From: Pelargonium cotyledonis
Taxonomy: Eukaryota; Streptophyta; Magnoliopsida; Geraniales; Geraniaceae
DNA length: 36,456 bases
Direction: 5' to 3'
Assembly: GCA_036897625.1 (NCBI GenBank)
Contig: JAYMTA010000165.1
Location: 1 to 36,456, forward strand
Position numbers and translations under genes: made by a program. Positions 32,800-36,456 of this stretch are shown here, piece after piece. The notes below the pieces were generated by a model, which made no database searches, was not told the DNA's origin, and saw only the letters and a list, made by a program, of their open reading frames with translations. The stretch's first letter is position 1. Each line of letters opens with the position of its first letter.

Positions 32800-33590
32800 G
32801 GTGGAGGGTAAGTTGAGTGTGAGGGTAGGGCCTGGACCGGCGGCGGAGGTTGAGGAGATGACGGATCGGGTTCAAGGGATGGGTTTGGATGATGAGGAAA
32901 CCGTGTTCAAATACGACGGGTCGGAGGTAGTAGGGTCGCATGTCGATGGTGGGGTGATAAGTTTTGTAGGATGGTTCTTGATGGAGGGTCCAGTGAACTT
33001 CGTCAATATGCAGCATATGACAGCTTGGTTATGAAGGTCGCGGAAAGGGGTCACGACCAAGGATTTAGTGGATCCGTCTCCAAATCCAAGGAAGGTGACA
33101 CCATTCTTTTTCGAATTTTATGGCGAAGAGGATACGGCACGAGTTGAACAACATGGGCCATGGACTTACAATGAGAAGGTTGTGTTGTTGGAGCGGCTTA
33201 GAGCGGGAGATAACCGTACAATATGGAGCTGAACCGGTTGGATATTTGGGTCCAAGCTAGAGGTATCCCGATGGATACATGACATAGAAGGTATGTCGTG
33301 ATTTGGGGTGTGCGGTGGGTCTTTTTATGGAGTCTGATCCGCATAACTTTAAGGGAGGGTAGAATTCTTATGCACGCTTTCGGGTTCAGTTGGATGTTAG
33401 GAATCTGTTACAGAAGAAAGCTAGGATGAAGGTGGCACAGTCGCATAACCACATTATTTATTTCCAATATGAAATTATTTCTATTGTGGGCGTCTAGGGC
33501 ACATTTAAAGTGATTGTGTTCGGGTGAATGTTGATGGTGGGTCGAGCAGTGAAAGAGCACATGGAGAATTTTTTATTGCACCTAAGGGGA
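32800..33590 (+). mobile_element. DUF4283 plus zinc-knuckle pseudogene (L1-type ORF1-like)
   Basis: From about 32855 the frame reads EEMTDRVQGMGLDDEE, FVGWFLMEGPVNFVNMQ, an in-frame TGA at 33032, RSRKGVTTKDL, PFFFEFYGEEDTARVEQHGP, WTYNEKVVLLERL and RAGDN. After a frameshift near 33210 it continues NMELNRLDIWVQARGIPMD, then FMESDPHNFKGG, and finally FYCGRLGHI-stop-SDC near 33485. These are DUF4283 and zf-CCHC_4 signatures, found together in plant non-LTR elements. At least two stops and two frameshifts leave it inactive. The GT-rich stretch 32430-32800 would be its 5' region. Confidence 0.75.
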
Positions 33591-34167
33591 GAAGTAGTTA
33601 CATTGGTGCCCAGTGGATTAGGTCTAGTGCGGATCAAGTTTGGGACCCAGTGGAGGAAGAAGGCGAGAACATAATTTCAACTACTCTCCAAGAAACTGCG
33701 GAGACGGACATGAGGGTGGTGGCAGTTTTCAAGAGAAAGAGGAGAGAAGGGATGAAAGATCATGGTCAGCCGGAAGATGGGCCAAAAAACGGCCATGGCG
33801 CAGATATGGGCATTCAGGTCGCAAAGATTAAAGAGGAGGATGGGTGGCTTTCGCGGTAGAATAAGGTTGCAGAGTAGTTCTAACTTTACCGATTCACGAT
33901 GAGAAAAAAGTTTGGCAGAGTTTGACATTGGTACCACAGGCTGGGGGCAGGGCTTGCCTAGTACCCCCGGCTTGCAAAATCGGGTAACTTCCGATCAATT
34001 CGAGTTTTTACTTTTTGGGAAAATTCTTAGTGGAGGTCGTGGAAATTATTACCATGTTTTGTTTAGTTTATTTGTTGTATTTGGTAGTTTGGATATTTTC
34101 TTTTCCATGATTGTAATATCCTTTTTCTAACTAATGAAAATTGGTAGTTGAAGGTAAAAAAAAAAAA
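33591..34167 (+). mobile_element. 3' part of the non-LTR element, ending in poly-A
   Basis: After the zinc knuckle a hydrophilic, lysine-rich frame runs to 33859, like the linker after the knuckle in such ORF1 proteins. It is followed by an untranslated tract that ends with a run of 12 A's (34156-34167), the hallmark of target-primed insertion. No reverse transcriptase separates ORF1 from the tail, so the copy is internally deleted or a derivative. I found no matching target-site duplication. Confidence 0.5.
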
Positions 34168-34187
34168 ACCGAAACAATTTCCTGCGC

Positions 34188-34199
34188 CTATATATAGAG
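34188..34199 (+). promoter_or_regulatory. TATA box of the kelch-like gene
   Basis: CTATATATAGAG lies 60 bases upstream of the ATG at 34248 and only about 20 bases after the retroelement's poly-A. Any upstream regulatory sequence older than that insertion has been displaced. Confidence 0.5.
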
Positions 34200-34247
34200 A
34201 GCAAAATTTCCTTCTGTACGATGCTCTGTTCACTGTGAAGAAGAAAG

Positions 34248-35519
34248 ATGAGAAATTTTTCAGTGAAGAAGAAGAAGAAGAATAGGAATAGGAAGGGAGA
34301 TTCAAGTAAATTCCTGATCTTCGTTCTGGGAGTCTTCGGTGAGCATTGCCTCTACAAGTTAGACCTAAACCGCCACTTTACCGCAACCAATCCACGACGA
34401 CGACCACCACTTAAGCCTCGGCAGATGCAATCACTTCCTCACTATCATCAAGACTCTTCCACCATTATTACCTGATCCTTATTTGAAGGTTTGTCGCGCA
34501 ACTCAGCTCCTTATGGGCATGGCCATGGTTGCTATGGGTTCACAAATATTTATGTTGGGTGGTCATGGTAAAGGCATTTGGAGAAGTAGAGACGTGTTTG
34601 CGATTGATATTCATAATTTAGATTCAAATTGTGGTTGAAGAAGGCCACTCGCATGAATTCTGAAAAGAGAGAGCCCTTAGCCTGTGCCATCGGAGGTCAG
34701 ATTTATGTGATGTCCGATCCTTCTTTCCCCGGAGAGGGTGACGTTTTCGAGTGCTACGATCCCCGCTCTAACTCCTGGACTATTCTTCCCAGCCCTCCCT
34801 CTCCCTCTACCTCTACCTGCACTGCTCTTCCAAATTATGATGAATTTGAGATTATTCTAACCGATCGAAGCACTGATTTGAGTCATGCTGTGGTGGGCTC
34901 CAACTTGATCATCTCGCTGGGAAGACCTTGTAGCGCTGTTTACGCCTTCCACACCGCCCAACCACACAGAGGTTGGAGGAGGATTTTCCTCTCTTCAACT
35001 CCTTCCCTCTTGCTCAATTTCATTCCTTTCAGGCCACAATCATCCTTCCCAATCCGGGACCATACTATATTTTCGCGCCACTACCACTATCGCAATTCTG
35101 CATATCTGGACGAGTTTCTGCAAAATAGATTCAACATAGGCAATGGGGATTCATTTGTGTGCACCTTTGGTGATCTGGGATCGGAGTTTGTCAAGATTTC
35201 AATTGCCCCATTGAGGGGTGTCAATGTGAGCTCCAGGCTGCAGAAATTTGTGGAGTGTCCAACTGGGGATAAAGTGGCTCCTATTGGGGATGGACTTGTC
35301 TTGCTTGCTCATTCCGGCTCCAAAAGAAACTCCCATGGAGAAGGAGAAGGTGCTATTCATTATACTTTTGATATCTTTCGAGTCGAAGAAGAAGATGATA
35401 AGTGCAACTATGTGGCTTCCAACATTTCCTCAGCTGTGTTCCGCGCAACTCATCTATGGGGCCGACTGACATCTCACACACACACCTTTGTGTGCAAGGA
35501 TGGTATTTTCACTAACTAA
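34248..35519 (+). pseudogene. Kelch-repeat protein gene with frameshifts
   Basis: The ATG at 34248 starts MRNFSVKKKKKNRN, then FLIFVLGVFGEHCLYKLDLN. Near 34450-34470 the frame must change to continue as LPPLLPDPYLKV, MAMVAMGSQIFMLGGHGKG and SRDVFAIDIHNLDSN (first kelch unit). It must change again near 34625 to reach LWLKKATRMN and PLACAIGGQIYVMSD...DVFECYDPRSNSWTILP (second kelch unit). The rest, to 35519, is open for 296 codons from 34629, including HAVVGSNLIISLGRP. Kelch units form beta-propeller blades that bind partners, often in plant F-box proteins; I see no F-box here. Two frameshifts make a pseudogene likely. If only 34629-35519 were translated, the first blade would be lost. Confidence 0.7.
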
Positions 35520-35677
35520 TGAATCTATATTTATATTAGTTCGTTTATACCATATAGTAGAAGTAGTAAACATGTTAGGATTTCAAACTTTGGTGCTTTC
35601 GGATGTTCTTATAATCGCTAACAAACCTGCAAGCTTGTAATTGTAAGTAACTTACAGTAACAAACCTGCAAACCTGC

Positions 35678-36110
35678 AATCCCGGACCATACTATATTTT
35701 CGCGCCACCACCATGACCAGGAGTCTAATTTCTAGACGAGTTTCTGCAAAATAGATTCAACATAGGCCATGGGGATTCATTTGTGTGCTCCGTGGGTGAT
35801 CTGAGATCAGATTTTGTCAAGATTTCAATTGCGCCATTGAGTGGTGTCAATGTGAGTTCCAGGCTGCAGAATTTTGTGGAGCGTCCATCTGGGGATGGAC
35901 TTGTCTCGCTTGCTAATTCCGGGTCTAAAAGAAACGCCCAAGGAAAAGGAGACGGTCCTATTCGTTATACCTTTCGAGTCGAAGAAGATGATGAGTGCAA
36001 CTATGTGGCATCCAACAGACGCCCAGGTTTGGCACTCTCCAACTCCTGCCACGTATACATTAAAAAGAACTACCGACCACACTACTTTCATATAATAGAT
36101 ACCAGATAAC
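35678..36110 (+). pseudogene. Partial tandem copy of the kelch-like gene's 3' half
   Basis: The sequence from 35678 repeats 35051-35445 at an offset of about 626. Both contain GGACCATACTATATTTTCGC, TTTGTGTGC, GATTTCAATTGC and CAGGCTGCAGAA. The frame at 35783-36109 reads DFVKISIAPLSGVNVSSRLQ and NSGSKRN like the parent, but lacks a start region and drifts after CNYVASN. A small in-frame loss removes the DKVAPI part. It is a decayed fragment. Confidence 0.75.
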
Positions 36111-36111
36111 A

Positions 36112-36456
36112 AGAATACACAGGTTCCAAATCATTCTATATGTTACTGATTCATTTACTAATAATTTCAACGTCATAAGCAATAGTAATATCCACATTGA
36201 TTGAGTTAGCAAACTAGTGATTCAATACAATTGAAAAGAGAAATGCACTCAACAAAAAATGATCATAATAAGCCAATCTAGTGTTGTGAATTTCACTCAA
36301 TTCATTTGAGTCCCCAAAACATTTTGCCACTTACCGGCTTCAACATTTGTTTTCAATCAACATGTATAGATTTTCTGTTACGACATATTAAATAAAATTA
36401 AATAGTAATAATAAATTGCTACGTCAAAAATATGTTTATATTAAATAATACCTCAT
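36112..36456. other. AT-rich end of the window
   Basis: No gene, repeat or element recognised. Confidence 0.5.

Noticed and set aside
32429..33016. 195-codon minus-strand frame rich in Pro, Thr and Ser
   Set aside because: Its composition is that of the complement of a GT-rich retroelement region. The plus strand carries the DUF4283 match, so this is a shadow.
1..36456. A metabolic gene cluster or other novel multi-gene system
   Set aside because: The genes have unrelated roles (starch synthesis, ribosome, carboxyl methylation, nuclear transport, kelch protein) and lie on both strands with large spacers. Nothing suggests joint function.

Overview
This is a nuclear genomic window from a flowering plant, almost certainly a eudicot. 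Coding regions are split by AT-rich GT-AG introns and separated by AT-rich spacers. The recognisable proteins are plant-specific or plant-type: a plastid ADP-glucose pyrophosphorylase large subunit, a SABATH methyltransferase and a Ran with the plant acidic tail. The repeats are plant families: Au-type SINEs, hAT-like MITEs, RTE LINE and DUF4283 non-LTR remnants. I cannot name the species.

Layout, left to right. 1-940: A-rich spacer with nothing convincing. ~940-5546 (+): a gene with an untranslated first exon, a 1.9 kb leader intron carrying an RTE LINE remnant, and three coding exons for a 572-residue disordered plant protein of unknown function. 5547-8135: spacer with MITEs and a diverged ~180 bp repeat. 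13870-8136 (-): a 14-coding-exon APL3-type AGPase large-subunit gene. All its splice sites and frames are intact, but one in-frame TAA lies beside the GGG nucleotide-binding motif. Its intron 1 is a tandem array containing copies of the end of exon 1 and two Au SINEs, and intron 13 is a ~10-copy minisatellite. 14150-21822: gene-poor AT-rich DNA. 23600-21823 (-): a 40S ribosomal protein S25 gene with a textbook telo-box/site II promoter but an in-frame TAG and clustered substitutions in coding exon 3. 27480-24310 (-): a SABATH carboxyl methyltransferase pseudogene with two frameshifts, a nonsense codon, a damaged SAM motif and a tRNA-derived SINE in exon 2 flanked by a perfect 14 bp target-site duplication. 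28000-28700: a LINE-like fragment (-). 29100-31320 (+): an intact Ran GTPase gene (8 coding exons, 221 aa). 31880-34167 (+): remnants of non-LTR retroelements (RNase H, then DUF4283 plus zinc knuckle, ending in poly-A). 34180-36110 (+): a frameshifted kelch-repeat gene with a partial tandem copy.

The genes do not form a pathway or cluster; they are ordinary independent plant genes. Ran and the 572-aa gene read as fully intact. AGPase and RPS25 each look complete apart from premature stops, which could be real inactivation, an inactive allele or base-call errors. SABATH and kelch are clearly decayed. I found no convincing novel molecular system. The points of interest are the pattern of gene decay and the repeat architecture inside introns. 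All assignments were made by eye from translations, splice signals and remembered family signatures.
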